From JBDTMC01 sp039934475 (GTDB lineage: Bacteria > Acidobacteriota > Terriglobia > Bryobacterales > Bryobacteraceae): a stretch of DNA of 17,971 nt. The stretch covers positions 1-17,971 of the forward strand of contig JBDTMC010000120.1 in NCBI GenBank assembly GCA_039934475.1, given 5' to 3'. The notes under the pieces were generated by a model. The model saw only the letters and a program-made list of their open reading frames with translations. It was not told the origin of the DNA and did not search any database. Shown in pieces: positions 7,728-13,574 of the stretch. The position numbers and the translations under genes were made by a program. How positions within the stretch are numbered: the stretch's first letter is position 1; the number at the start of each line of letters is the position of its first letter.

Positions 7728-8060
7728 TTGATACACTCCGATTGCGCGGCCTGTACAAGAGCAAACCGATTAATTCTAAGACGCCCGAGGAGCTTGGCGC
7801 GGACACTCGGGCTAAGCGGTGCTGAATCGTACGAGTGGCAAGTGCAGTACGCTCTTCTCAAGAAGCTTCGCCGGGTTGTCCGGGATGAATCGCTGACGCA
7901 TGCCCAAGTGGCTCAGCGGGGCGGTTCGTCTCGAACACGGGTGACTTCGATTCTGAGTGGGAACCTCGACAATGTGTCCAGCGACTTGCTGATTCGCCTT
8001 TTAAGCTCCCTGGGTTATCGTGTGAAGGTCTCGATATCACGGATCGATTCCGCCGCATAG
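7728..8060 (+). CDS. XRE/HigA-like helix-turn-helix protein (HTH_37-like), solitary
   Basis: About 110 residues. From about 7785 the sequence resembles small HigA-like antitoxins or regulators: a lead (SLARTLGLSGAESYEWQ), a helix (YALLKKLRRVVRD) and a helix-turn-helix (LTHAQVAQRGGSSRTRVTSI). It closes with the family's usual ending (SDLLIRLLSSLGYRVKVSI). These proteins bind DNA as dimers and often partner a RelE/HigB toxin. I looked for a toxin on both sides in all frames and saw none; the neighbours are a TIM-barrel gene and the convergent TIR gene. The start is unsettled: TTG 7728 is listed, GTG 7692 and TTG 7794 are alternatives, and no convincing ribosome-binding site marks any of them. 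A decayed toxin-antitoxin locus or a stand-alone regulator are both possible. Confidence 0.72.
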   Translation: MIHSDCAACTRANRLILRRPRSLARTLGLSGAESYEWQVQYALLKKLRRVVRDESLTHAQVAQRGGSSRTRVTSILSGNLDNVSSDLLIRLLSSLGYRVKVSISRIDSAA

Positions 8061-8126
8061 CCGTACCATCCAGGCATCTTATTACCCTGGTGTAGCACTC
8101 CTCCGAAGGCTCGTAACCGCCCGGCT

Positions 8127-9293
8127 TCACTTGGCGTTTTGCACCGCACCGACCCGAATCGGCGTTTGGATCATGACCGGCGCGGTGGCCTTGGCGTCGA
8201 TTGTGAAGACGAGGGCGGGAAGAGGATCGTTTTGGCCTAGGCGGCGGCCAAGGACGTTTCGAGCCTCCAGTTCGGTGTCGGTGGGTATGGCACCGGGCGT
8301 GCCGGTGGCTATGCGACGAGTGGGCACAGTCCAGGTGGTTTGCCAGTGCTTCAGGGTTGCGGCGTCGAGAACTAAGTTGGTGATGGGTTCGGGGGTGATG
8401 ACTACGGTTAGCAGTTCGCCGCGGTAGTCGGGTTGTGAGCTGCGGAGCTCGAAGTAGGGCGTGAGGTCTTCGGGGGCGGGGATTTCTATTAGTTCGGCTG
8501 AAGCCAGATGGTTGTTGCCTCCGCGGAGGCGCTTTGTGGGAAAGATAAGTTGCGGAGCGCCAAGGCCGTTCTCGCCGAACTGCTCCTGATCGATGACGTA
8601 GAGATAGCCGTCGCGGGAAGTCTCGATTCCGAGGCGGAATTTGGCCGCTTTGGGGAGTTCCAGGGTTTCGGGGATGCGGACGGGCGTGAGGGAGACCTTA
8701 GTAGGCGCATCGTCAGGATGGACGATGACGCGCGCGGATGGGCGGTCCGCGGGTTGGGAGGGGCGAAGGTTCCACACAGTCAGCCCGATGCCCTGGAAGC
8801 GTTGCTGAGCGTGCGGACGCGAGAACCACCACGCGCCCACCCCCAGCAGTACAACGGCTACCGCGGCGGCCAGATAGGGCACGCGCGACCGGCGGTAACC
8901 GAGTGCCTGTAAGAGACGGCTTGGGCCATCCTTTGTGAGGTAGTCGATTTGTTGAAAGGGCGCCAGTAGCTCGGGGAGGGGCGTGGCATCGAGGCGGATA
9001 GGGATGAGGTAGGTCTCGCCTTCAAGATTTTGTGTACGGATCTCGCGGGCGGCGCGGATTTCCTCGAGTAACACTCCGGTTTTGGGGACGGAGTGAGACG
9101 ACACAAAGGCGAGACAGAAGTTAGAGCGGCGAATGGCGCGCTTGATGCTGACGGCCCACTCTTCTCCTGGACCGATATCCCTGACGTCCATCCAGGGGAC
9201 GAATCCCGATCGGCGGAGCATGTCGTACACCGGCTCGACCAGAGCTTGATCTTCACGAGCGTAGGAGAAGAAGACTTGCGGCTTTGTCTTCAT
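8127..9293 (-). CDS. TIR-domain protein with one membrane helix and a DUF4384-like extracytoplasmic domain
   Basis: 388 residues in three parts. Residues 1-130 form a TIR domain: VFFSYAREDQALVEPVYDMLRRSG as strand and helix A, GFVPWMDVRDIGPGEEW as the BB-loop region, and FCLAFVSSHSVPKTGVLLEEI containing the Glu (E78) aligned with the NADase catalytic Glu of SARM1 and bacterial TIRs. Residues 139-157 are a single hydrophobic helix preceded by RRSR, which predicts TIR inside and the rest outside the cytoplasmic membrane. Residues about 205-310 resemble DUF4384 (KFRLGIETSRDGYLYVID, FPTKRLRGGNNHL, YRGELLTVVITPEP). The tail is unassigned. The start ATG overlaps the upstream caspase stop as ATGA, so the pair is translationally coupled. 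Likely role: NAD+-cleaving or scaffolding signal domain driven by a periplasmic sensor. Activity is inferred. Confidence 0.9.
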   Translation of the reverse strand: MKTKPQVFFSYAREDQALVEPVYDMLRRSGFVPWMDVRDIGPGEEWAVSIKRAIRRSNFCLAFVSSHSVPKTGVLLEEIRAAREIRTQNLEGETYLIPIRLDATPLPELLAPFQQIDYLTKDGPSRLLQALGYRRSRVPYLAAAVAVVLLGVGAWWFSRPHAQQRFQGIGLTVWNLRPSQPADRPSARVIVHPDDAPTKVSLTPVRIPETLELPKAAKFRLGIETSRDGYLYVIDQEQFGENGLGAPQLIFPTKRLRGGNNHLASAELIEIPAPEDLTPYFELRSSQPDYRGELLTVVITPEPITNLVLDAATLKHWQTTWTVPTRRIATGTPGAIPTDTELEARNVLGRRLGQNDPLPALVFTIDAKATAPVMIQTPIRVGAVQNAK

Positions 9294-11911
9294 TTGATGT
9301 GGGTGGCACAGCGGGTCCGGGCCGATTCGAGACGGCGGCGGGTCTTAGCATCGGGGCTGATAGCGAGCGCCGAATCCAACGACTGGCACGCATGGTCCCA
9401 TTGTTCGTTCATGAGGTAGAGAACGCCGATTCGTTCGAGGGTGGTGACATCGGGGCGAGGCGAGAGTTTTATTGCTTCTTCGTGCGCAGCCAGGGCTTGG
9501 CGAATCGCTTCCTGGTTACCGGGACGCCCTTGATTTACCGCTTGCCAGGAGGCGTCGGCGAGGCTGACCTTCGAGGGCGCGTAGTCACCGTTTTGCTTCC
9601 AGAAATCGAGGGCTTCGGATCGAGTGTCGCGCTTGCGGGCGAGGACGATGCCGAGGTTGTGACGCGCGGACTTGGCGGCGAGGGGAAGCTGATCCGGTAG
9701 GGCCAGCGCGGCTTTGAAGCTGGACTCGGCCGACTTCCACTTGCCTTGCAGCATGTCGAGCGAGCCGAGGCCATTGAGAGGCTCAGCGCGGCGCGGAGCA
9801 AGGGTGGCGGAGTGGCGATAGGATGCGCGCGCTTCGTCAAGACGGTTCATGCGCTGGTAGAGGAGGCCCAGGCCATAGGGTAAGTAGAAGTAGCCGGGCG
9901 CCAGATCCATGGCGGCACGGAGGTCGGCTTCCGCGCCTGCATAGTCGCCGGTTTGCATGCGGGCGAGAGCGAGATTGTGGCGGGCGTAGGCCCACTTGGG
10001 CGCCCGTTGGATGGCATCTTCGAGGGCGGACATGGCGGGGGCGAACTGACTCTGCTGAAGGTAGGCGATGCCGAGCGCGTTGTAGCCGTAGGCCGCGCCG
10101 GGCTCCAAGCGAATTGCTCGTTCGAGAGATGTGATGGCATTGACGTAGGGGGGCTTGGCGAAGATGGCTGCCCGGCCTTCGCAAAAGGAGCGGCGGGCTT
10201 CGAGATAGGGCGACCCGGGTTGGAGGCGAAGGGCTTCGGCGTAGATGTCTGCGCACGCGCGAAAGTCGGCTTCGTTCTGCGGTACCTCATCGCCTTGGAG
10301 ATAGCGTAAGAGGATCTCTTCACCGCGGTCTTCGAGGGCAATACGACGGGTGAGATCGGCGCCGGCGCTTTGCCGGCTGGGCGTGGGCAATGCCGCTTTC
10401 TCCGTGAGGCTGCGCTTTCCCGGCGTCTTCTTGAGCGTGGCTGGATCGAGACGGAGACTGGCGAGAGGGGTCTGGTCAAACGCGAACCCGGCTTTATTGA
10501 GGTCGGCGATGGGAGTGTCGAGATCTACTCCGATGGCGGGGGTGGGTACCTGGCGTCCGCCGGTGGCGTTCATGACATTCGTTAAAACATATTGGGTTAA
10601 GTTAGCCGCGCTGACGAAGTTTCCGGACGGATTGCGGGCCTCTGGCGTGTTGAGGGCGCGCAACAGGAAGTAAGTGAAGGCGCCGTGGCCGGGAGAGAAG
10701 ATCTTACTTTCGTAGGCAAAGGCGTCTCGTCCCTGATGGGTGGCAAGGAGCATCAGGTACTCGCGGGGCGAGGCAGCGGAACCGTCAGGGGTTGCGAACT
10801 GAGCGACATGGCCAGCGTGACAGACGTCGAGAAAAACGTAGGCGCGACGGAAGGGTTGTTGCCCCAGCATCCAGCGTTGGATCTGAGACATGGGGATGGA
10901 GTTGATGCTGAAGTCCTGCGGATTGCTGCGATGCGTGATGACGACAGGACGGTCGCGGATCATGTCGCCATGGGCGGCAATTAGCAGAATGACGGCATCG
11001 TCTTTCTTGGCTTTGGTGGTGAGGTTGATGAAGTAGTTGCGAATGGCTCCGGAGGTGGCGGCGGCATCGGTGAGAAGCGACACTTCGTCGGCGCCCCCAC
11101 GGGGTGTGTGGAGGTAGTGGTCGAAGGCCTTGGCGTCCTCCGCGGCGAAATCGAGGTTTGGAACTTGCGGCTGCTCGTAGGCGGAAATGCCGACGACGAG
11201 GGCGTAGGTTTTGCCTTGTGGCGTGGATGTGGCTTCGGCTGGATCGGGAGGATGGACGATGGCGCGGGAGGAGACGCGATCCTCAATGAGCAGATCACGG
11301 ATCAGCTGGTGCAGCGCGGGCTGGTCTTTCCATGCCTCTACGACGAGGGCATATTGGTCGGCGGCATCCCGTTTGAGGCCGGCGTCCTGCAGCGCGACAG
11401 CGAAGGCGAGACGGAGTCGCGGGGAGTCGAGGCCAGCGCTACGCAGGGATTCAAGGCGGGCGCGGGTTTCCGGCGGCAGAGCGTTGATGTGATCGTTTAG
11501 GAGTTCGGGCGGGCTTGGCGGGCCGAGGAGTTCGTTGATGGCGGGCAGCGTGGCTACGTCGGGCTCGCGCGCCAGGTCCGGGATGGAACAGACCGCTATG
11601 GGCTCGCCTGCGGGCTGTGGCGGCGAGGCGCCGAGCGTCATGGGTGCGCGGAGGGTGTAGTGGAGTTTTGGCGCACCTGGAGTAGCGGGGCAATAGTAGA
11701 AGTCGATGGAGCCGGGAGGACCGGAGAGGGCGTCCCCTGGGAAGAGGAAGATACCAGGTTGTGCAGCCAATGTGGTGCGGGTACCGGCGGGTTGGATTTT
11801 GCCGGCGCCGGGAACTGAGGCGATGAACCCGAGAGGATGATCGCTTTGGGCGAGGAGCGGCACACAGAGCAGAAGAGAGAACGCGACCTTCCTTCTGAGT
11901 GTGGTGGCCAC
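9290..11911 (-). CDS. Exported caspase-like (peptidase C14) protease with C-terminal TPR repeats
   Basis: 873 residues from GTG 11911. The N-terminus is a good Sec signal (ATTLRRK, hydrophobic VAFSLLLCVPLLA). Residues about 25-115 are a beta-rich module (GKIQPAG, FLFPGDAL) loosely like FecR-type domains. Residues about 233-470 are the caspase fold: YALVVGISAYEQ, DEVSLLTDAAAT, ILLIAAHGD with catalytic His 314, and AYVFLDVCHAG with catalytic Cys 364. The dyad is intact. Residues about 550-870 hold tandem TPRs (for example AYGYNALGIAYLQQSQFAPA, ALEDAIQRAPKWAYARHN). Such proteases cut after basic or acidic residues and are linked to cell death or signalling. The frame stays open up to ATG 12019, but that extension is unlike a signal peptide and overlaps a repeated promoter-like element. 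It overlaps the TIR gene by 4 nt. Confidence 0.92.
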   Translation of the reverse strand: MATTLRRKVAFSLLLCVPLLAQSDHPLGFIASVPGAGKIQPAGTRTTLAAQPGIFLFPGDALSGPPGSIDFYYCPATPGAPKLHYTLRAPMTLGASPPQPAGEPIAVCSIPDLAREPDVATLPAINELLGPPSPPELLNDHINALPPETRARLESLRSAGLDSPRLRLAFAVALQDAGLKRDAADQYALVVEAWKDQPALHQLIRDLLIEDRVSSRAIVHPPDPAEATSTPQGKTYALVVGISAYEQPQVPNLDFAAEDAKAFDHYLHTPRGGADEVSLLTDAAATSGAIRNYFINLTTKAKKDDAVILLIAAHGDMIRDRPVVITHRSNPQDFSINSIPMSQIQRWMLGQQPFRRAYVFLDVCHAGHVAQFATPDGSAASPREYLMLLATHQGRDAFAYESKIFSPGHGAFTYFLLRALNTPEARNPSGNFVSAANLTQYVLTNVMNATGGRQVPTPAIGVDLDTPIADLNKAGFAFDQTPLASLRLDPATLKKTPGKRSLTEKAALPTPSRQSAGADLTRRIALEDRGEEILLRYLQGDEVPQNEADFRACADIYAEALRLQPGSPYLEARRSFCEGRAAIFAKPPYVNAITSLERAIRLEPGAAYGYNALGIAYLQQSQFAPAMSALEDAIQRAPKWAYARHNLALARMQTGDYAGAEADLRAAMDLAPGYFYLPYGLGLLYQRMNRLDEARASYRHSATLAPRRAEPLNGLGSLDMLQGKWKSAESSFKAALALPDQLPLAAKSARHNLGIVLARKRDTRSEALDFWKQNGDYAPSKVSLADASWQAVNQGRPGNQEAIRQALAAHEEAIKLSPRPDVTTLERIGVLYLMNEQWDHACQSLDSALAISPDAKTRRRLESARTRCATHIK

Positions 11912-11944
11912 CGAGCGATTATACCTCTGGACATAATTTAGGCT
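11901..11944 (-). repeat. 44-nt promoter-like repeat, copy 1 (at the caspase gene start)
   Basis: Matches 13494-13537 at a constant offset of 1593: 32 of 32 identical at 11901-11932, then 8 of 12. Read on the minus strand it contains GTCCAGAGG, TATAAT, CGCTCG, and then the palindrome GGTGGCCACC, whose internal GTG is the proposed caspase start. No transposase is nearby. It could be a dispersed promoter or intergenic repeat of this genome. Confidence 0.85.
11918..11923 (-). promoter_or_regulatory. Perfect -10 box (TATAAT) before the caspase/TIR operon
   Basis: Consensus TATAAT on the minus strand, six bases before the GTG at 11911. No good -35 lies at 16-19 nt spacing (the 17-nt position reads ACAGCC). 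If used, transcription would start at or within a base or two of the GTG, giving a leaderless mRNA. An activator may be needed. Confidence 0.45.
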
Positions 11945-12299
11945 GTTGGTAGCACGTCGGGTTGTCCGGACTTTACCAGCAAGTGAAATGTCCGGTTCCA
12001 TTCGGTTGTTAGGCTGCATCCCCTGGGCGGGGCATCGGTCACCGCCGGGAAGCCACTCTAGTGTCGACCCAGGCGCAGGAATGACCCGGGCGGCATGAAG
12101 CCTCGCCGCAGCCAGACTGCTATTCGGGCCAACAGCGTCAATCCCGGCCGTCTGGGGGCAGGGGTTTGAGGAAGAACAACAATTATTCGTCTTGCAATCT
12201 GCTACCTCCCGTCCATCGTGGACCGCATCCCTCTTTGTCTGTTGTCATCGAGAAATTCGTAGACTGTCACCTTGCAGTCATCATCCGCTCCATTTCTGC
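11945..12299. other. Non-coding stretch upstream of the caspase operon
   Basis: No convincing gene is seen in either strand, apart from the weak upstream extension of the caspase frame to 12019. The stretch is GC-rich in its first half and then closer to neutral. Small hairpins occur, for example GACTG (12262-12266) with CAGTC (12275-12279). I see no transposase or tRNA remnant. Confidence 0.6.
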
Positions 12300-12344
12300 A
12301 GATGAGACTACCTGTTCAGGACTGACGTAGTCAGGGTCTCATCT
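12300..12344. repeat. 45-bp imperfect palindrome
   Basis: AGATGAGAC (12300-12308) pairs perfectly with GTCTCATCT (12336-12344). Inside it CCT (12311-12313) pairs with AGG (12333-12335), and GACT (12320-12323) pairs with AGTC (12329-12332) over a 5-nt loop. It sits 74 bp upstream of the TTGACA box of the next gene. No T-run follows on either strand, so it is not a standard terminator. It may be an operator, an attachment-like site or a mobile-element end. Confidence 0.75.
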
Positions 12345-12351
12345 TCGTCGA

Positions 12352-12396
12352 GCGGACAGATTATGTGCTAATCGAAGCGGACGAATCACATGCTAA
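12352..12396 (+). repeat. Imperfect 20-bp direct repeat, 25-bp period
   Basis: Units at 12352-12371 and 12377-12396 share 15 of 20 bases. Both begin GCGGAC and end TGCTAA. The pair lies directly downstream of the 45-bp palindrome and upstream of the promoter. Two regulator sites on nearly the same DNA face, or the relic of an insertion-sequence end with multiple terminal repeats, are both possible. Confidence 0.65.
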
Positions 12397-12417
12397 CAAC
12401 AAGGACGTAAAAAAGAC

Positions 12418-12446
12418 TTGACATACCACTTGGGATCAGCCAGAAT
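12418..12446 (+). promoter_or_regulatory. Sigma70-type promoter of the small secreted protein gene
   Basis: Perfect -35 TTGACA (12418-12423), a 17-nt spacer and CAGAAT (12441-12446), which is 4 of 6 to TATAAT. Predicted start of transcription is near 12453, giving a leader of about 95 nt that holds the structured elements described next. Confidence 0.65.
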
Positions 12447-12452
12447 CATCAG

Positions 12453-12547
12453 GACGCATTTACAAGTGTAACCCTCTCTGACACTTCGGGATCCGATGTA
12501 AATACGCTCATTTGGATGACACAATCTCTCGGAAACGGAGTTCTCCC
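12453..12547 (+). ncRNA. Candidate structured 5' leader: three-way junction plus hairpin over the ribosome binding site
   Basis: From the predicted transcript start the leader can fold into three helices that meet with no unpaired base between them. P1 is 12455-12464 with 12497-12506 (9 of 10 pairs, one C-A mismatch). P2 is AGTGT 12465-12469 with ACACT 12481-12485, with an 11-nt pyrimidine-rich loop. P3 is TCGG 12486-12489 with CCGA 12493-12496, with a 3-nt loop. Farther down, CTC-T-CG (12526-12531) pairs with CGGAG (12536-12540) over a GAAA tetraloop with one bulged base, hiding the GGAG (12537-12540) that lies 7 nt before ATG 12548. The layout suggests a riboswitch, thermosensor or protein-binding leader. 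I do not recognise it as a known class. Found by eye; not computed. Confidence 0.45.
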
Positions 12548-13033
12548 ATGAAATCAATCGTTCTAACCTTGTTCGCTGGGTGCCTATTGGCATCTATGGT
12601 CTATGGCCAGACTACGCTGACCATTGGTCCGGCGCAGATCACCCTGGTGGGCATTGACGGCACCCCCTATTGCGATGCCCCGATCATCGGCGGGCAGGGT
12701 GTGCTGGTCTATGGGACAGTGAACATGACAACCAACTGCGGCTTTGCGTTCGATGGCCTTGCCATCGGCACTTATGGGGTAGCCTTCGACATAGCGCCGA
12801 TTCCTGCGGGAACGTATGGAAATACTGCTAACGTTGCCAGCACCGGTTATGCCGCTAATGGGCTGGGTATCAACGTAATTTACGTCTTGGACTTCAAGAA
12901 CAAGCTATGGAGTATCGTCGTTGGCGACGGTATTTCCGCTAGCGTTGTCAACCGTGGCTCCTTCTATTTCGGCGCTCCGCTCAAAGCCAGCCGAATATCT
13001 TCGCTTGCCGGCGCCAAACCGGCCGGTAAGTGA
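12548..13033 (+). CDS. Small secreted protein of unknown function
   Basis: 161 residues. Signal peptide MKSIVLTLFAGCLLASMVYG, likely cleaved before QTTLT. The mature part is rich in Gly, Ala, Thr, Val and Ile, with a beta-strand pattern and no further hydrophobic helix. Two cysteines, C42 (PYCDAP) and C64 (TTNCGF), could form one disulfide in the periplasm. The ending is short and basic (AKPAGK). I do not recognise the family. ATG 12548 is chosen because CGGAG lies 7 nt upstream and the signal peptide starts exactly there; ATG 12512 would add twelve polar residues ahead of it. The gene stands alone with its own promoter and a long structured leader, which suggests tight control of a periplasmic or surface protein. 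LFAGC resembles a lipobox but comes too early with Phe at -3, so a lipoprotein is unlikely. Confidence 0.75.
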   Translation: MKSIVLTLFAGCLLASMVYGQTTLTIGPAQITLVGIDGTPYCDAPIIGGQGVLVYGTVNMTTNCGFAFDGLAIGTYGVAFDIAPIPAGTYGNTANVASTGYAANGLGINVIYVLDFKNKLWSIVVGDGISASVVNRGSFYFGAPLKASRISSLAGAKPAGK

Positions 13034-13084
13034 ACTCTGACCGAGACAGACGCCCCGGACCAAAGACCAACGCCCTTCCGCCCA

Positions 13085-13504
13085 CTACCCGAGCGCAGCC
13101 GAGACCATCGGCTGTGCTTCGGTTAGTATCTGGTTGAACTGGTGCTCACGTGGCATCTCCTCCTCGTACAGCTTGTAGATATTATCCGCCCCGATGGCCT
13201 TACGGCGAACCATCCCTTTGCAGCCACCATTTTCAATCCGCGGATCGTGTATGAACTGATACCCGTATGGACACGGCCCGGTAGTGATTGGCGTTCATCA
13301 GCCCGCGCGGCGTGAGTTGTTGACCACCGTGACCTTGAGCCCAGACTTTTCAATTATGGGCTCCTGGTAGGAGCACGGAAGCGTCGCCCGAGGGATCAGC
13401 GCCCCGCCGCAAACCGGATCCGCGCGCTGCTCCTATGCTCGCGTGTGAGTACGCTCGTCCACATACGGCTGTACGAAATTTGCATTGTTGACAGTGGTGG
13501 CCAC
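13085..13504 (-). pseudogene. Possible decayed reading frame downstream of repeat copy 2
   Basis: One minus-strand frame from GTG 13504 (inside the repeat) to TAG 13085 is interrupted only by TAG at 13435-13433 and tandem TGA-TGA at 13300-13295. The last part reads like real protein: HDPRIENGGCKGMVRRKAIG, then ADNIYKLYEEEMPREHQFNQ, then ILTEAQPMVSAALG. I cannot name the family. Chance openness in GC-rich DNA is a real alternative. Confidence 0.22.
13093..13117. terminator. Strong hairpin after the small secreted protein gene, no T-tract
   Basis: GCGCAGCCGA (13093-13102) pairs with TCGGCTGTGC (13108-13117), ten pairs including one G-U, over the 5-nt loop GACCA. It lies 59 bp after the stop at 13033. 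The following TTCGGTTAG is a poor T-tract, so termination is possible but unproven. The hairpin might instead only protect the 3' end. Confidence 0.35.
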
Positions 13505-13518
13505 CGAGCGATTATACC
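13488..13518 (+). promoter_or_regulatory. Putative promoter of the BACON-like protein gene, built on repeat copy 2
   Basis: A perfect TTGACA (13488-13493) directly abuts the repeat, which supplies TATACC (13513-13518) after a long 19-nt spacer. Transcription would begin near 13525, about 50 nt before ATG 13575. Copy 1 lacks the TTGACA at the equivalent place, so forward activity would be special to this copy. Confidence 0.35.
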
Positions 13519-13537
13519 TCTGGACTAAATCTGGGCT
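13494..13537 (-). repeat. 44-nt promoter-like repeat, copy 2
   Basis: Same element and same strand orientation as 11901-11944, with 40 of 44 identical. On the minus strand its TATAAT and GTG would open a 23-codon frame (VATTVNNANFVQPYVDERTH...) ending at 13433, not a long gene as in copy 1. On the plus strand it lies upstream of a secreted protein gene. Confidence 0.85.
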
Positions 13538-13574
13538 TGCATCGTGACCCCGATTGACCAATAATTGGGCGCAT

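Noticed and set aside
7728..7757. Promoter TTGATA ... TGTACA before the HTH gene
   Set aside because: The -10 matches only three of six bases, and the box would overlap one of the possible start codons.
8061..8126. Terminator between the convergent HTH and TIR genes
   Set aside because: Only a five-base CCAGG/CCTGG stem with an 11-nt loop and no T-tract on either strand.
12022..12073. Possible multibranch RNA between CCTGGG and CCCAGG
   Set aside because: The outer pair is only six bases and the inner GGCGG/CCGCC stem must reuse bases of the outer one, so the fold is not coherent.
12352..12396. CRISPR-like repeat
   Set aside because: Only two imperfect units with a 5-bp gap; no spacers and no cas genes.
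12580..12585. Lipobox (FAGC) in the small secreted protein
   Set aside because: The Cys is at residue 12, before the hydrophobic stretch ends, and Phe at -3 is atypical; VYG-Q is a better ordinary cleavage site.
12393..12593. 66-codon minus-strand frame over the leader and start of the secreted protein
   Set aside because: No motif and no ribosome-binding site, and it lies antisense to the promoter, leader and signal peptide of a better-supported gene.
13295..13300. In-frame TGA-TGA read as selenocysteine
   Set aside because: Two consecutive TGAs, no visible insertion element and an unknown protein make decay or non-coding DNA far simpler.
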